Shown here: piece after piece, positions 1 through 8,473 of the stretch
Layout of the letters: each line of letters opens with the position of its first letter
Position numbering within the stretch: position 1 is the stretch's first letter
Origin: Maridesulfovibrio sp.
GTDB lineage: Bacteria > Desulfobacterota > Desulfovibrionia > Desulfovibrionales > Desulfovibrionaceae
DNA: 64,000 nucleotides
Assembly (NCBI RefSeq): GCF_963677005.1
Contig: NZ_OY781616.1
Coordinates: forward strand, 1,433,501 to 1,497,500
Direction: 5' to 3'
The notes under the pieces: model-generated
The model's input: only the letters and a program-made list of their open reading frames with translations
Databases searched by the model: none
Told to the model about the DNA's origin: nothing
Position numbers and translations under genes: made by a program

Positions 1-725
1 ACTTCGGATACAAAGACTTCACCGGGGGCAAGCTTTTTAAGCTCGTTGAAATATGTTTCCGCCTTGCAGTAAGTATTTGCGCTTTTTGAAACGTCCCTTT
101 TTTCATCCGGCACGAGCTTTGAAGTAGTCACCTTGACCCGCTCCACGCCATCAAGACCGACAAAAGTCATTTCCAGAAACAGGGGCCTGCTTTTACGGAT
201 GAACCCGGTTTCCGGCGGACGGGAGTGAAAATCCTTGGCGTTGTCGGAGTTGCGCGCCCGGACTATTTTATTATCAGGTACAGCTGGATGTTCCGGCACC
301 CAGGCATTACCTTCGCTGTTCAAAACATACGGTCCGTGCTCGGTAATAAACCCATTAAGGGGAGCAAGAAATTTTCTGTAATTATCTTCGGAAGGATCAA
401 TGCCGGCAGCCAGCCGCACATCATTGTCGCGGGCATATAAAAACGCTGCCACATCCCTTGCGGTATCTGTCGTAAGACGTTCTATGGCCTCCCGGGATTT
501 AAGATCAAGAGCCCGGATGGAGCTTTCCACAGCCATGTTTCCTATTCCGGTTACCGCACGCCCCGTTTCTTCGGAAAGAGCCGCAACGTTATCCTCCACA
601 TGTTCTCCCAGAAGAGTAATCCCATTCCAGGCGACCCAAGCAAGAGCTATCAACGGCAGCACCTTGATGAACACAAAAATTACGATCAGTTTGAAACGGA
701 TTCCTATGGAACGGGATCGGGGCAT
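1..725 (-). CDS. Membrane sensor protein, N-terminal part (runs off the window)
   Basis: Reading leftwards from ATG at 723-725, an open frame runs to the window edge. The start has a good GGAG-type ribosome site (TCAGAGGAGTGGCAG) just upstream. The first about 35 residues contain a hydrophobic segment (FKLIVIFVFIKVLPLIALAW), followed by a periplasmic region with a helical stretch (RALDLKSREAIERL) and an extracytoplasmic sensor-like domain. The output domain lies outside the window. Similar N-termini are known from Desulfovibrio membrane sensors that end in a SpoIIE-type phosphatase or a histidine kinase, so either is possible. It is divergent from the chemoreceptor on the right. Confidence 0.75.
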   Translation of the reverse strand, partial: MPRSRSIGIRFKLIVIFVFIKVLPLIALAWVAWNGITLLGEHVEDNVAALSEETGRAVTGIGNMAVESSIRALDLKSREAIERLTTDTARDVAAFLYARDNDVRLAAGIDPSEDNYRKFLAPLNGFITEHGPYVLNSEGNAWVPEHPAVPDNKIVRARNSDNAKDFHSRPPETGFIRKSRPLFLEMTFVGLDGVERVKVTTSKLVPDEKRDVSKSANTYCKAETYFNELKKLAPGEVFVSE

Positions 726-1168
726 CTGCCACTCCTCTGATTATCCTTTACGCAGCAGAAACATACGAATCGTGCAGGCGAGCAACAGCACTTGCATGCT
801 ATCGCTATAAAATAACCGCAGGTGTAAATCTTGTCAAAACGAGACAATAAATAAATCCGGCAGTTCTGAACATTTCTTCAACTTAGATTTAGTCCTCACG
901 GCATGGGGTAAAACAATGCGCTAAAACCGACCCTGACCGGTTTTACAAAAACAGAAACCGCCTGCTGCTAATTACTGACGAAAAAGAAAACGCACCAAGG
1001 CATTTCCACAAATTCATTGAAGCCAAACTATCGAAAATAACTATGGAACACAATAAATTATAATTTATTGTCCATAGCCAAAAGGTGTAGTAGAGTAAAT
1101 ATTAGACAACTGTCGGAATGAACGGGCATGTAATTTTTCAAACGCCAGTAGAGGGAAAGGGAGTGGGT
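726..1168. other. Intergenic region between divergent genes
   Basis: This stretch holds no convincing gene. It must contain the divergent promoters of the sensor on the left and the chemoreceptor on the right. Its only obvious structure is the long AT-rich interrupted palindrome at 1041-1077. Confidence 0.6.
1041..1077. repeat. Long interrupted palindrome upstream of chemoreceptor gene
   Basis: Outer arms CTATGGA (1041-1047) and TCCATAG (1071-1077) enclose perfectly complementary inner arms CAATAAATTA (1051-1060) and TAATTTATTG (1061-1070), with a three-base ACA bulge on the left. No T-run follows, so it is not a classical terminator. It lies about 90 bp before the chemoreceptor start and could be a regulator binding site or a leader hairpin. 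That role is inference. Confidence 0.6.
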
Positions 1169-3424
1169 ATGAAATTAAAGTCGATCAAAACGAAAATCAT
1201 TCTTATGGCTGCCTGTTGCACGATTGTTTCAGCAGCAGCGCTGATCAGTCTTCAGATCATGAATCAGAACAAAACGCAGACATTTGTCCACGAAAAGGTT
1301 GATGATCTGATTGACAAAAGCACGCAGACAAGCCTGCTGGCAATTGCCAGGGCCGAAGCGGGAGTTATTCGCTCCAAACTGGAAGTAAACCTGGATACAG
1401 CCCGGACCATAGCCAGCATTTTCAAAACATTGCGTTCGATTCCCGAATCTGAAAGGCCGAACAACCTGCGCACTGTTTTTAACGACATCCTTTTAACAGT
1501 ACTTCAGGACAACAAAGAGTTTCTCGGCACATACAGCGCATGGGAACCCGATGCCGTTGATGGCAACGATGCTGCATACGCAGGCAGAAAGGAAGACGGT
1601 TATGATGAAACAGGCCGATTCATATCTTACTGGAACAGGGATGAAAGCGGGAAAATAGCCCGTCAGGCCCTTGTCGGGTATGAAGACGACAGCCAGCATG
1701 ATAACGGCGTAAGAAAAGGCGGCTGGTATCTCTCCCCCCGTGAAACAGGAAGGGAAAACATACTTGATCCGTTTCCGTACATCGTTCAGGGAAAGAAAGA
1801 CTGGCTCACCACCATGTCCGCACCGGTCAAGATCAACGGCAAATTTCTGGGTATCGCGGGGACCGATTTACGGCTCGATTTTGTCCAGAACCTCTGCAAA
1901 AACGTGGCACGCAATATATATGGCGGAAAAGCGACCCTAAAGGTCGTGAGTAATATGGGAATAGTCGTTGCCGACAGTTCAAATGCCGGCAATGTAGGTA
2001 AGCCGATCACCCAGACCGAGTCGCACAATGCGGACAAAATCCTGAGCCTGACCAAAAGTGGAGAGCCGTACATAAATCTCGGCAAGGAAGACGGTCTTGT
2101 TCAGGTTATGGCCCCCATTCCTCTTGCCCGCACAGGAACCCCGTGGGCCATCCTGATTGAAGTGGACCGTAATATCGTATTTGCCGATGTACTGAAAGTG
2201 AATGAGGAAATGCGTGCCAACGCCAATGAAAGCTACGTTACTGCCCTGATAGCCGGTGCTTCCATAATTGTCCTTGCCTGCGTATTCATTTGGTTTATGG
2301 CAGGCGGACTCGTTCGTCCGATCAAAAAGTCCGTCAGCTATGCCGAAAGCGTGGCCGAGGGTGATTTCTCGCAGACGCTGGATATTGATCTGGCAGACGA
2401 AATCGGAGCCCTTGCGAACTCCTTGCGCAAGATGGTCGGCAACCTCCAGAAAATGATCACCGAAGCAGAAGAAAAGAGCAAAGCCGCGGAAGAATCGGCA
2501 GCAAGGGCCAACCTTGCGGTTGAGGAAGCCAACAAAGCCAAGGAACAGGCGGCAAGAGCGGAAAAAGAAGGAAAACTTCAGGCGGCAAGAGATCTGGAAG
2601 AGGTCGTCAACATCGTGACCTCTGCATCGGAACAGCTCTCTGCACAGATAGAACAATCCAGCACAAGTACCAGAACGCAGTACGCCCAGATAAGCGAAGC
2701 CGCCACTGCCATGGAAGAAATGAACGCAACGGTACTTGAAGTGGCACGAAGCGCCTCTGATTCTGCTGAATCTGCCAACCAGACCAAGGACAAGGCCCAA
2801 ACTGGATCACAGGTTGTCGCCAAGGTTCTGGACAGCATGAGCGACGTACAGAGAATAGCAGGGCAGCTCAAGGAAGATGTAACAACGCTTGGACAAAATG
2901 CCGAAGGCATCGGCCAGGTCATGGAAGTCATTTCCGACATCGCCGACCAGACCAACCTTCTCGCCCTTAACGCAGCCATTGAAGCGGCAAGAGCCGGGGA
3001 AGCAGGCAGAGGCTTTGCCGTTGTCGCGGATGAAGTCCGCAAGCTCGCCGAAAAAACGATGACTGCGACTCAGGAAGTAGGCAAAGCCATCAGCGACATA
3101 CAGAATGGAACAAGATCCAATATAAACCACGTTGAGCAGGCGGTGACAAAGATCAACGAAACAGCAAAACTCTCCGGAGAATCAGGGGAAGCTCTTGATG
3201 CCATTGTTTCGTTCGTCGATACTACTTCCGGGCAGGTGCACAACATAGCAACCGCTTCTGAAGAACAATCCGCGACCAGCGAAGAAATCAACCGCTCCCT
3301 GGCACAGGTTGCCGAAATTTCGTCCGAAACGGCAAAAGCCATGGACGAATCGGCAAAAGCAGTTGACGAACTCGCAAGGCAGGCTCAGGTTCTGCAGAAT
3401 CTCATCAACCAGATGAAAGGCTGA
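1169..3424 (+). CDS. Methyl-accepting chemotaxis protein with dCACHE sensor domain
   Basis: A transmembrane chemoreceptor of about 751 residues that senses a periplasmic ligand and signals to CheA/CheW. TM1 is at about residues 8-31 and a large periplasmic region of the double-CACHE kind spans about 35-355. TM2 is at about 357-382, followed by HAMP. The cytoplasmic signalling tip contains [20 protein letters not shown], the receptor hallmark, around residue 590. ATG at 1169 is chosen because a GGGAG ribosome site precedes it and the hydrophobic segment starts at once; an in-frame ATG at 1118 lacks both advantages. A strong terminator follows. The ligand cannot be told from sequence. Confidence 0.93.
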   Translation: MKLKSIKTKIILMAACCTIVSAAALISLQIMNQNKTQTFVHEKVDDLIDKSTQTSLLAIARAEAGVIRSKLEVNLDTARTIASIFKTLRSIPESERPNNLRTVFNDILLTVLQDNKEFLGTYSAWEPDAVDGNDAAYAGRKEDGYDETGRFISYWNRDESGKIARQALVGYEDDSQHDNGVRKGGWYLSPRETGRENILDPFPYIVQGKKDWLTTMSAPVKINGKFLGIAGTDLRLDFVQNLCKNVARNIYGGKATLKVVSNMGIVVADSSNAGNVGKPITQTESHNADKILSLTKSGEPYINLGKEDGLVQVMAPIPLARTGTPWAILIEVDRNIVFADVLKVNEEMRANANESYVTALIAGASIIVLACVFIWFMAGGLVRPIKKSVSYAESVAEGDFSQTLDIDLADEIGALANSLRKMVGNLQKMITEAEEKSKAAEESAARANLAVEEANKAKEQAARAEKEGKLQAARDLEEVVNIVTSASEQLSAQIEQSSTSTRTQYAQISEAATAMEEMNATVLEVARSASDSAESANQTKDKAQTGSQVVAKVLDSMSDVQRIAGQLKEDVTTLGQNAEGIGQVMEVISDIADQTNLLALNAAIEAARAGEAGRGFAVVADEVRKLAEKTMTATQEVGKAISDIQNGTRSNINHVEQAVTKINETAKLSGESGEALDAIVSFVDTTSGQVHNIATASEEQSATSEEINRSLAQVAEISSETAKAMDESAKAVDELARQAQVLQNLINQMKG

Positions 3425-3482
3425 TTCTGATCGGGAGATTGATAAACCACACAACTCTCCAGCCCAGCCAGTAAAACCACAT

Positions 3483-3524
3483 AGTGACCGGTCATGATTC
3501 AATGCATGGCCGGTCACTTTTTTT
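3483..3524 (+). terminator. Rho-independent terminator of chemoreceptor gene
   Basis: A 13-bp stem (AGTGACCGGTCAT with ATGGCCGGTCACT, one G-T pair) is followed directly by a T-run, 58 bases after the stop codon. Confidence 0.9.
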
Positions 3525-3534
3525 GCAAACAAAC

Positions 3535-3568
3535 GCAAAAAAGCCGCCTCGCACAAGCGAAGCGGCTT
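3535..3568 (-). terminator. Rho-independent terminator of HAD phosphatase gene
   Basis: Arms AAGCCGC and GCGGCTT with inner TCGC/GCGA around an ACAA loop. On the minus strand a T-run follows, 28 bases after the stop codon of the phosphatase gene. Confidence 0.88.
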
Positions 3569-3596
3569 CATATTGATATAATCTATGACCTGTTAT

Positions 3597-4256
3597 TTAG
3601 ATGGGATAGAGCAATTTTTCCAATTCACCGGGGTTGCTGAAAACAACACTTGCTCCTGCTGCAGCCAATTCTTCAGGCCCGCGAAATCCCCACCCTGCTC
3701 CCACGGGAATCATTCCGGCGTTAATGGCTGTCTTAATATCCACATCGGAGTCACCCACAAAAACAATATGCTCCGGAGCAATTCCCATATTCGCGGCAAT
3801 GGCAAGGGCTCCGTCCGGCGCGGGTTTGAGTGGGAAATCCGGACTTCCGCCGCGAATCTCGAAAAAATCGGTATCCGGCAGAAATTCAGCCATGGCAGCC
3901 TTGGTGAAGGCATCTGGTTTATTGGAGAGCACCGCAAGCTTTTTCCCGGCTACCTGCAGCAGATCAAGCACTTCGGGAATACCGGAGTATGGTCGCGTAA
4001 GCGTATTAAGCAGCCGTTCGAATTCATCCAGAACAGCGGCAAATACCCGTTCATGGTTCTCCGGTGTTCTAGCTTCCTCCGGCAGGATTCGCAAGGCCAG
4101 AACTCTGGCACCCGAGCCGACAAAATTGCGGTACGCACTTACAGGATGTGTCGCATACCCGAATCCGGCTAGTGCGTTGTTGCCCACTGTGGCTATTTCT
4201 TCCAAAGTATAAAGAAGGGTGCCGTCAAGATCGAAAATAACAGCTGAAAAATCCAA
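3597..4256 (-). CDS. HAD-superfamily phosphatase, phosphoglycolate phosphatase-like
   Basis: A cytoplasmic hydrolase of about 219 residues. All HAD motifs are visible: motif I FDLDGTL with the nucleophilic Asp near residue 9, motif II LSNK, the Lys of LKPAPD, and motif IV VGDSDVD. The helical cap between motifs I and II fits the Gph/PGP subfamily, which removes phosphate from 2-phosphoglycolate or similar small sugar phosphates; substrate is not provable here. I chose the TTG start at 4254-4256 because GGAG sits 7 bases upstream. An in-frame GTG at 4296-4298 would add 14 residues but has no ribosome site. It is a single-gene unit. Confidence 0.88.
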   Translation of the reverse strand: MDFSAVIFDLDGTLLYTLEEIATVGNNALAGFGYATHPVSAYRNFVGSGARVLALRILPEEARTPENHERVFAAVLDEFERLLNTLTRPYSGIPEVLDLLQVAGKKLAVLSNKPDAFTKAAMAEFLPDTDFFEIRGGSPDFPLKPAPDGALAIAANMGIAPEHIVFVGDSDVDIKTAINAGMIPVGAGWGFRGPEELAAAGASVVFSNPGELEKLLYPI

Positions 4257-4381
4257 TTTGAAACTCCGGGTTACGGTTACCTTCAAGATGATGAACACTC
4301 ACGGGAGCGCATGTATTTTACGAATAGGAAGGGTTATACCCTAAAGAAGGACAAAGACATTTTCAAGAAAAGCAATATGAC

Positions 4382-4666
4382 TTACGCGGCATCATTTGGG
4401 AGCTTTAACTTATCTGAAATCCATTCAATAAAAACTTTCATGTCCTTATTTCTCACAGGCAACTCGAGTGAAAGGATAACGTAGTCAACAGGTGTTGTTC
4501 TAAAACCATATGGAGCCGCAAGCAGTCCCTGCTTAATATCGTCCCGGACCATAGGCTCAGGGCCTATGGCCATTCCAAACCCCGTCATTGCAGCCTGAAG
4601 ACTGAAATAAAAATGGTCAATGGATTTAGGCAGGGGTAAGAATAAAAACAGTCCGGAAGATTGCAT
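4382..4666 (-). pseudogene. LysR-type regulator remnant (C-terminal part only)
   Basis: About 80 residues match the end of the substrate-binding domain of GcvA-like LysR regulators: SIDHFYFSLQAAMTGFGMAI, then GPEPMVRDDIKQGLLAAPYG. The N-terminal helix-turn-helix and most of the effector domain are missing, and the preceding sequence holds terminators, not coding sequence. The first about 14 residues (MQSSGLFLFLPLPK) may be a junk fusion. This is a decayed gene; no function is expected. Confidence 0.72.
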
Positions 4667-4754
4667 AGATTACACAACAGCACGCCCAAAACACAAAAAA
4701 CTTGGAACCCCGGCACCCTGCCCTAACGAGCACAAACCACCGCAAATAGACATG

Positions 4755-4790
4755 AAAAAAGGGTTACCTCCAAAAGGAGTTAACCCTTTA
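4755..4790 (-). terminator. Orphan minus-strand terminator
   Basis: Arms GGGTTA/TAACCC and CTCC/GGAG close an AAAA loop; on the minus strand six T follow. No annotated gene ends directly before it, since the tRNA-Lys has its own terminator at 4933-4964. Confidence 0.8.
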
Positions 4791-4932
4791 ACATTTTAAA
4801 CACCTGCTAAAAAATTAGACACCACGCCAACAATCAGCCATAATTTCAGGGCTGGCGAAAAAGCAGTGTACCCCTTTGCGAGCACTGCCACATGAAAAAT
4901 TCAGGAACCGTACAAGCCGGAAAAAGAAAAGC

Positions 4933-4964
4933 AAAAGGGGTCTAGACTATTCGTCTAAACCCCT
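4933..4964 (-). terminator. Terminator of tRNA-Lys transcript
   Basis: Stem AGGGGT/ACCCCT with AGAC/GTCT inside; TTTT follows on the minus strand, 11 bases beyond the tRNA CCA end. Confidence 0.85.
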
Positions 4965-4975
4965 GTATTTGCGGG

Positions 4976-5051
4976 TGGTAGGCCACAAAGGACTTGAACC
5001 TTTAACCAACGGATTAAGAGTCCGCTGCTCTACCAATTGAGCTAGTGACCC
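4976..5051 (-). tRNA. tRNA-Lys (anticodon CTT)
   Basis: A 76-base cloverleaf. The acceptor stem GGGTCAC pairs with GTGGCCT, the discriminator is A and CCA is encoded. The anticodon loop reads GACTCTTAATCC, giving CTT (lysine). The T-loop GGTTCAAGTCC is normal. It is a single gene with its own promoter and terminator. Confidence 0.97.
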
Positions 5052-5065
5052 GCGTCGTGAAAAAG

Positions 5066-5094
5066 GGTTTAGAGATCTTCGCGAAAGAAGTCAA
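5066..5094 (-). promoter_or_regulatory. Putative sigma-70 promoter of tRNA-Lys
   Basis: On the minus strand TTGACT is followed, after 17 bases, by TAAACC, 15 bases before the tRNA 5' end. It lies inside the 5' leader of the oppositely directed dsbD gene. Confidence 0.55.
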
Positions 5095-5131
5095 CAACAA
5101 TTTTCATTTTTTTTACCCAAAAGGCACATTA

Positions 5132-7087
5132 ATGCGTTTGAAGTTAATTTTATTTGTTTTATTAAGCTTTATATCCTTAACCGTTCTTATTGCCCCTCAA
5201 CCGGCCTGCAGCGCCGAAAACCAAAACCCCAACCTGTCAACCAGTTGGAAATTATACCGTTTAAGCCCGGATAGCCGTAAGGCATCGGGCATAGAAAGCG
5301 ATATTCTAGCCGCTCTTGTCCTTACTCCTCAGAACGGATGGTATACCTACTCCCACACACCGGGAAAAATGGGCCAGCCCACCACGTTGAAAGTCACGCT
5401 TATTCCCGGAAAAACCGTGATATCGCCCATATACCTGCCGGGGAAGATAAAAGACGATCCCTTCAACAAGGGGGGAAAAATAGAAACATACCCGGACGCG
5501 ACCCCCATTCTCATTCCCATTCCGGACACGCATAAGACATTCACTCTGAACACGCAGCTTTCCCTGCTGATGTGCTCCGATACGGCCTGTCAGCCTTACA
5601 AAGACAAATTCAACTTTATCGGCATGGGCGTGGCTAAAGAAAAACTCCCGGCCGCGAACGCTCAGAAGTGGTGGCCCGACTTCTTGAAAGCTGTGCAGGA
5701 TAAAGACGGCAGCAGAATCCTGCTAAAAGACATGAGTGCACAGCTTAAGAAAAAGCCTGTTGCGCCGGGTGTTGAACAAAAAACGCAGCAACAAACCCTA
5801 CCGGAAGCAGTAAACGCGGAGACGGCCCACCCCGAAGAGGAAACCACAGCTCAATTCAAGCCTGAAAAACTGACCCCGAAGCCGTTCACTCCCGGCCTTG
5901 AGGTTACCAACCTTTCTACAGCAATATTCTTCGGTCTGCTGGCGGGGCTGCTGCTCAACTTCATGCCCTGCGTGCTGCCGGTCATAAGCCTCAAACTGTC
6001 CACGCTGATGGCCGGAGCAAAACATGAAAACCGGGAGGAGCAGAAACGCAGCTTCCGCGAGCACAACATATTTTTCGCCCTCGGGATTTTAATCTACTTC
6101 GGACTGCTGAGCGGTATTCTGGGTGCCACCGGCATGGCCTGGGGACAGATCTTCCAGAAGCCTCCCGTGGTCATTGCCCTGGCAGGAATTGTCTTCGCGC
6201 TGAGCCTCAGCCTGTTCGGCCTGTTCAATCTTCCGGTGGTGGACCTTAAAATCAGCGCCGAAAAGGGAGGACCGCGCAGACAGGCTCTGTTCACGGGAAT
6301 ACTGGCCACCCTGCTGGCCACCCCCTGCAGTGGGCCTTTTCTGGGCGGCGTGCTCGGCTGGGCCATGGTGCAGAAGCATTACGTTATCGGCTCCGTATTT
6401 CTAAGCGTTGGAACCGGGATGGCCCTGCCCTACATCCTGATGGCCATTTTCCCCGCTCTGGCCGCCCGTTTCCCCAAACCCGGCGCCTGGACCATATGGA
6501 TTGAGCGTGCTGCAGGATTCTTCCTGTGCGGGACATGCATATATCTTTTGAGCATTCTGCCGGAAAACATGTTCATACCGGCCCTGATCTTCATGTGGTT
6601 CACAGCGGTGGGAGCCTGGATGTGGGGTCTGGCCGGATCAAGCGACACCAGATCCTCCATGTACCTGCTGCGCATTGCTGCGCTCGTACTCTGCGTCTCG
6701 GTCGGATTCTGGGCCTCGATCCCACCGGAGCGTTCCGCCAACTGGATAGCCTTCGAGCAGAATGACTTTTCCGCCAGACTGGGTCGCGATCCTCTTCTGG
6801 TGGAATTCACCGCCGACTGGTGCCCGTCCTGCAAAGTGCTTGAACAGACTGCACTGACTCCTGCCAACCTGAACCGCTGGCAGGAAGAATACGGGCTGAC
6901 CTTCATCAAGGTGGACCTGACCCTGCCGGACAAGCGAGCCGACGCGTTCCTGCGGGCTCTGGGCAGCAGGTCCATTCCGCTGGCCGCAATTTTCGGCACG
7001 GGAAACAGCACATACTCACCTACTGTAATCCGGGACCTGTACACATCCGGACAAATGGATGACGCGCTCAGACAGACATTGAAATAA
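5132..7087 (+). CDS. dsbD: Thiol:disulfide interchange protein DsbD family
   Basis: An inner-membrane protein that passes reducing power from cytoplasmic thioredoxin to the periplasm, for example for cytochrome c maturation and disulfide repair. About 651 residues. Signal-like N-terminus ending near PACSAE; periplasmic alpha domain with paired cysteines (MCSDTACQPY); a low-complexity linker; a hydrophobic core of about eight helices with the redox cysteines in NFMPCVLP and ATPCSGPF; C-terminal thioredoxin-like domain with WCPSC. All three cysteine pairs are present. ATG at 5132 is preferred over one at 5045 because the latter lies inside the tRNA and AAAAGG precedes 5132. It is followed by a strong terminator. 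Confidence 0.93.
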   Translation: MRLKLILFVLLSFISLTVLIAPQPACSAENQNPNLSTSWKLYRLSPDSRKASGIESDILAALVLTPQNGWYTYSHTPGKMGQPTTLKVTLIPGKTVISPIYLPGKIKDDPFNKGGKIETYPDATPILIPIPDTHKTFTLNTQLSLLMCSDTACQPYKDKFNFIGMGVAKEKLPAANAQKWWPDFLKAVQDKDGSRILLKDMSAQLKKKPVAPGVEQKTQQQTLPEAVNAETAHPEEETTAQFKPEKLTPKPFTPGLEVTNLSTAIFFGLLAGLLLNFMPCVLPVISLKLSTLMAGAKHENREEQKRSFREHNIFFALGILIYFGLLSGILGATGMAWGQIFQKPPVVIALAGIVFALSLSLFGLFNLPVVDLKISAEKGGPRRQALFTGILATLLATPCSGPFLGGVLGWAMVQKHYVIGSVFLSVGTGMALPYILMAIFPALAARFPKPGAWTIWIERAAGFFLCGTCIYLLSILPENMFIPALIFMWFTAVGAWMWGLAGSSDTRSSMYLLRIAALVLCVSVGFWASIPPERSANWIAFEQNDFSARLGRDPLLVEFTADWCPSCKVLEQTALTPANLNRWQEEYGLTFIKVDLTLPDKRADAFLRALGSRSIPLAAIFGTGNSTYSPTVIRDLYTSGQMDDALRQTLK

Positions 7088-7088
7088 A

Positions 7089-7119
7089 AAAACGACCGGG
7101 CATAATTCCCGGTCGTTTT
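7089..7119 (+). terminator. Terminator of dsbD
   Basis: A perfect 12-bp stem (AAAACGACCGGG / CCCGGTCGTTTT) with a 7-base loop immediately after the stop codon. Confidence 0.9.
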
Positions 7120-7219
7120 CAATTTGACCCGGTCCGGCCCTTTACGCCGGGCCTTCAGTACGTTAACTATCCAGATTCGACATCAAACAACAATTCAATA
7201 TCACATACAGAGGACAACC

Positions 7220-8407
7220 ATGCTCAATTTCCAGATTTTCATTCCTACCCGCATAATATTCGGTCCCGGCAAAATATCCGAACTGGGTACGGTTCGCCTG
7301 CCCGCCGGGAAAAAAGCCATGGTTGTCATCGGCGAATCCGGTGCGATGATAAGGAATGGATACCTCGACAAGGTGCAGGCTGCTCTGGCGGCTCAGGACG
7401 TATCCACACTGGTGTTCGATAAGATTGCTCCCAACCCCACTTCAGAACAGGTCGATCAGGCTGCAAAGATTGCCCGGGAAAACGAAATAGACTTTGTTGT
7501 CGCACTGGGCGGCGGTTCCACCATAGACGCGTCCAAGGCCATATGTCTGCTGACATCAAACCCCGGTCGGTGCTGGGACTATATGCATTCCGGCTCCGGC
7601 GGAGGGGTCAACCCGGATAAACCCGCAGTACCGCTCATCGCCATCCCCACCACGGCAGGCACAGGAACCGAAGCGGACCAGTGGGCCGTCATCAACAAAG
7701 CCGGAGGCACCGAAAAAATCAGCCTCGGCAATGATTCCACCTTCCCGGTTATCTCCATCGTGGACCCGGAACTCATGGTCAGTGTCCCGCCGCGCATGAC
7801 CGCGTATACCGGTATTGATGCTTTTTTCCATGCAGTGGAAACCTTCGTATCCACCCAGCATCAGCCCATAAGCGACATGCTTGCTCTGGAAGCGGTGCAC
7901 CTGATCAGCAACTACCTGCCTATGGCCATTGCGGAAGGCGATAACATAGAAGCGCGGACAGTCATGGCCTGGTCCAGCACCGCAGCAGGCATGTGCGAAA
8001 CCCTTTCCCGCTGCATTTCCCAGCATTCGCTTGAGCATGCACTGAGTGCCAAATACCCGGAACTCCCGCACGGACTGGGGCTGGCAAAACTTTCCGTTCC
8101 CTATTTCAAACGACTGATTCCCGGTGCTCCGGAAAGATTCGAAGATCTGGCCATGGCCATGGGTTACGATACCGGGGAATTTGATGAAAACATGCGCGCG
8201 ACAGTCTTTCTGGAAGGTCTGCGCTCCCTTCTCGAACGTTCCGGATTCAATGACGAATCGCTTAAAACCTATGGCCTGAAACAGGAAGATGTGCCGGAAC
8301 TGGTGAATATAGCGCAGGAAACCATGGGAAAACTTTTCGAATGCACCCCTGCGGAGATGACCACGGAAGAGCTCGAATGCATCCTTTCGGAGGCAATTGA
8401 GGGATAA
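7220..8407 (+). CDS. Iron-containing (class III) alcohol dehydrogenase
   Basis: A cytoplasmic NAD(P)-dependent alcohol/aldehyde oxidoreductase of about 395 residues. The nucleotide-binding half has the family signature ALGGGSTIDASKA, and TTAGTGTEAD follows. Metal-ligand histidines lie in FFHAVE and LPHGLGLA, with HSLEHALS between them. Sulfate reducers commonly carry many of these enzymes for ethanol and other primary alcohols; the substrate here is unknown. ATG at 7220 follows AGAGGA with correct spacing; upstream in-frame sequence includes terminator DNA and is not coding. Confidence 0.93.
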   Translation: MLNFQIFIPTRIIFGPGKISELGTVRLPAGKKAMVVIGESGAMIRNGYLDKVQAALAAQDVSTLVFDKIAPNPTSEQVDQAAKIARENEIDFVVALGGGSTIDASKAICLLTSNPGRCWDYMHSGSGGGVNPDKPAVPLIAIPTTAGTGTEADQWAVINKAGGTEKISLGNDSTFPVISIVDPELMVSVPPRMTAYTGIDAFFHAVETFVSTQHQPISDMLALEAVHLISNYLPMAIAEGDNIEARTVMAWSSTAAGMCETLSRCISQHSLEHALSAKYPELPHGLGLAKLSVPYFKRLIPGAPERFEDLAMAMGYDTGEFDENMRATVFLEGLRSLLERSGFNDESLKTYGLKQEDVPELVNIAQETMGKLFECTPAEMTTEELECILSEAIEG

Positions 8408-8473
8408 GGGCATTCCGTTCTTGGCAAACAGCTCTGTTTTGCTTAGGATTCAGCATGGTTGATAGGTGGAGAA

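Larger units (their letters stand above)
4667..4975. other. Intergenic region with two minus-strand terminators
   Basis: No protein gene is seen. Two minus-strand terminator hairpins lie at 4755-4790 and 4933-4964 and isolate about 140 bases between them, which could be a small transcription unit. That is inference only. Confidence 0.6.

Noticed and set aside
1979-2800. Minus-strand frame opposite the first chemoreceptor
   Set aside because: Phe/Gly/Cys-rich shadow with no family features.
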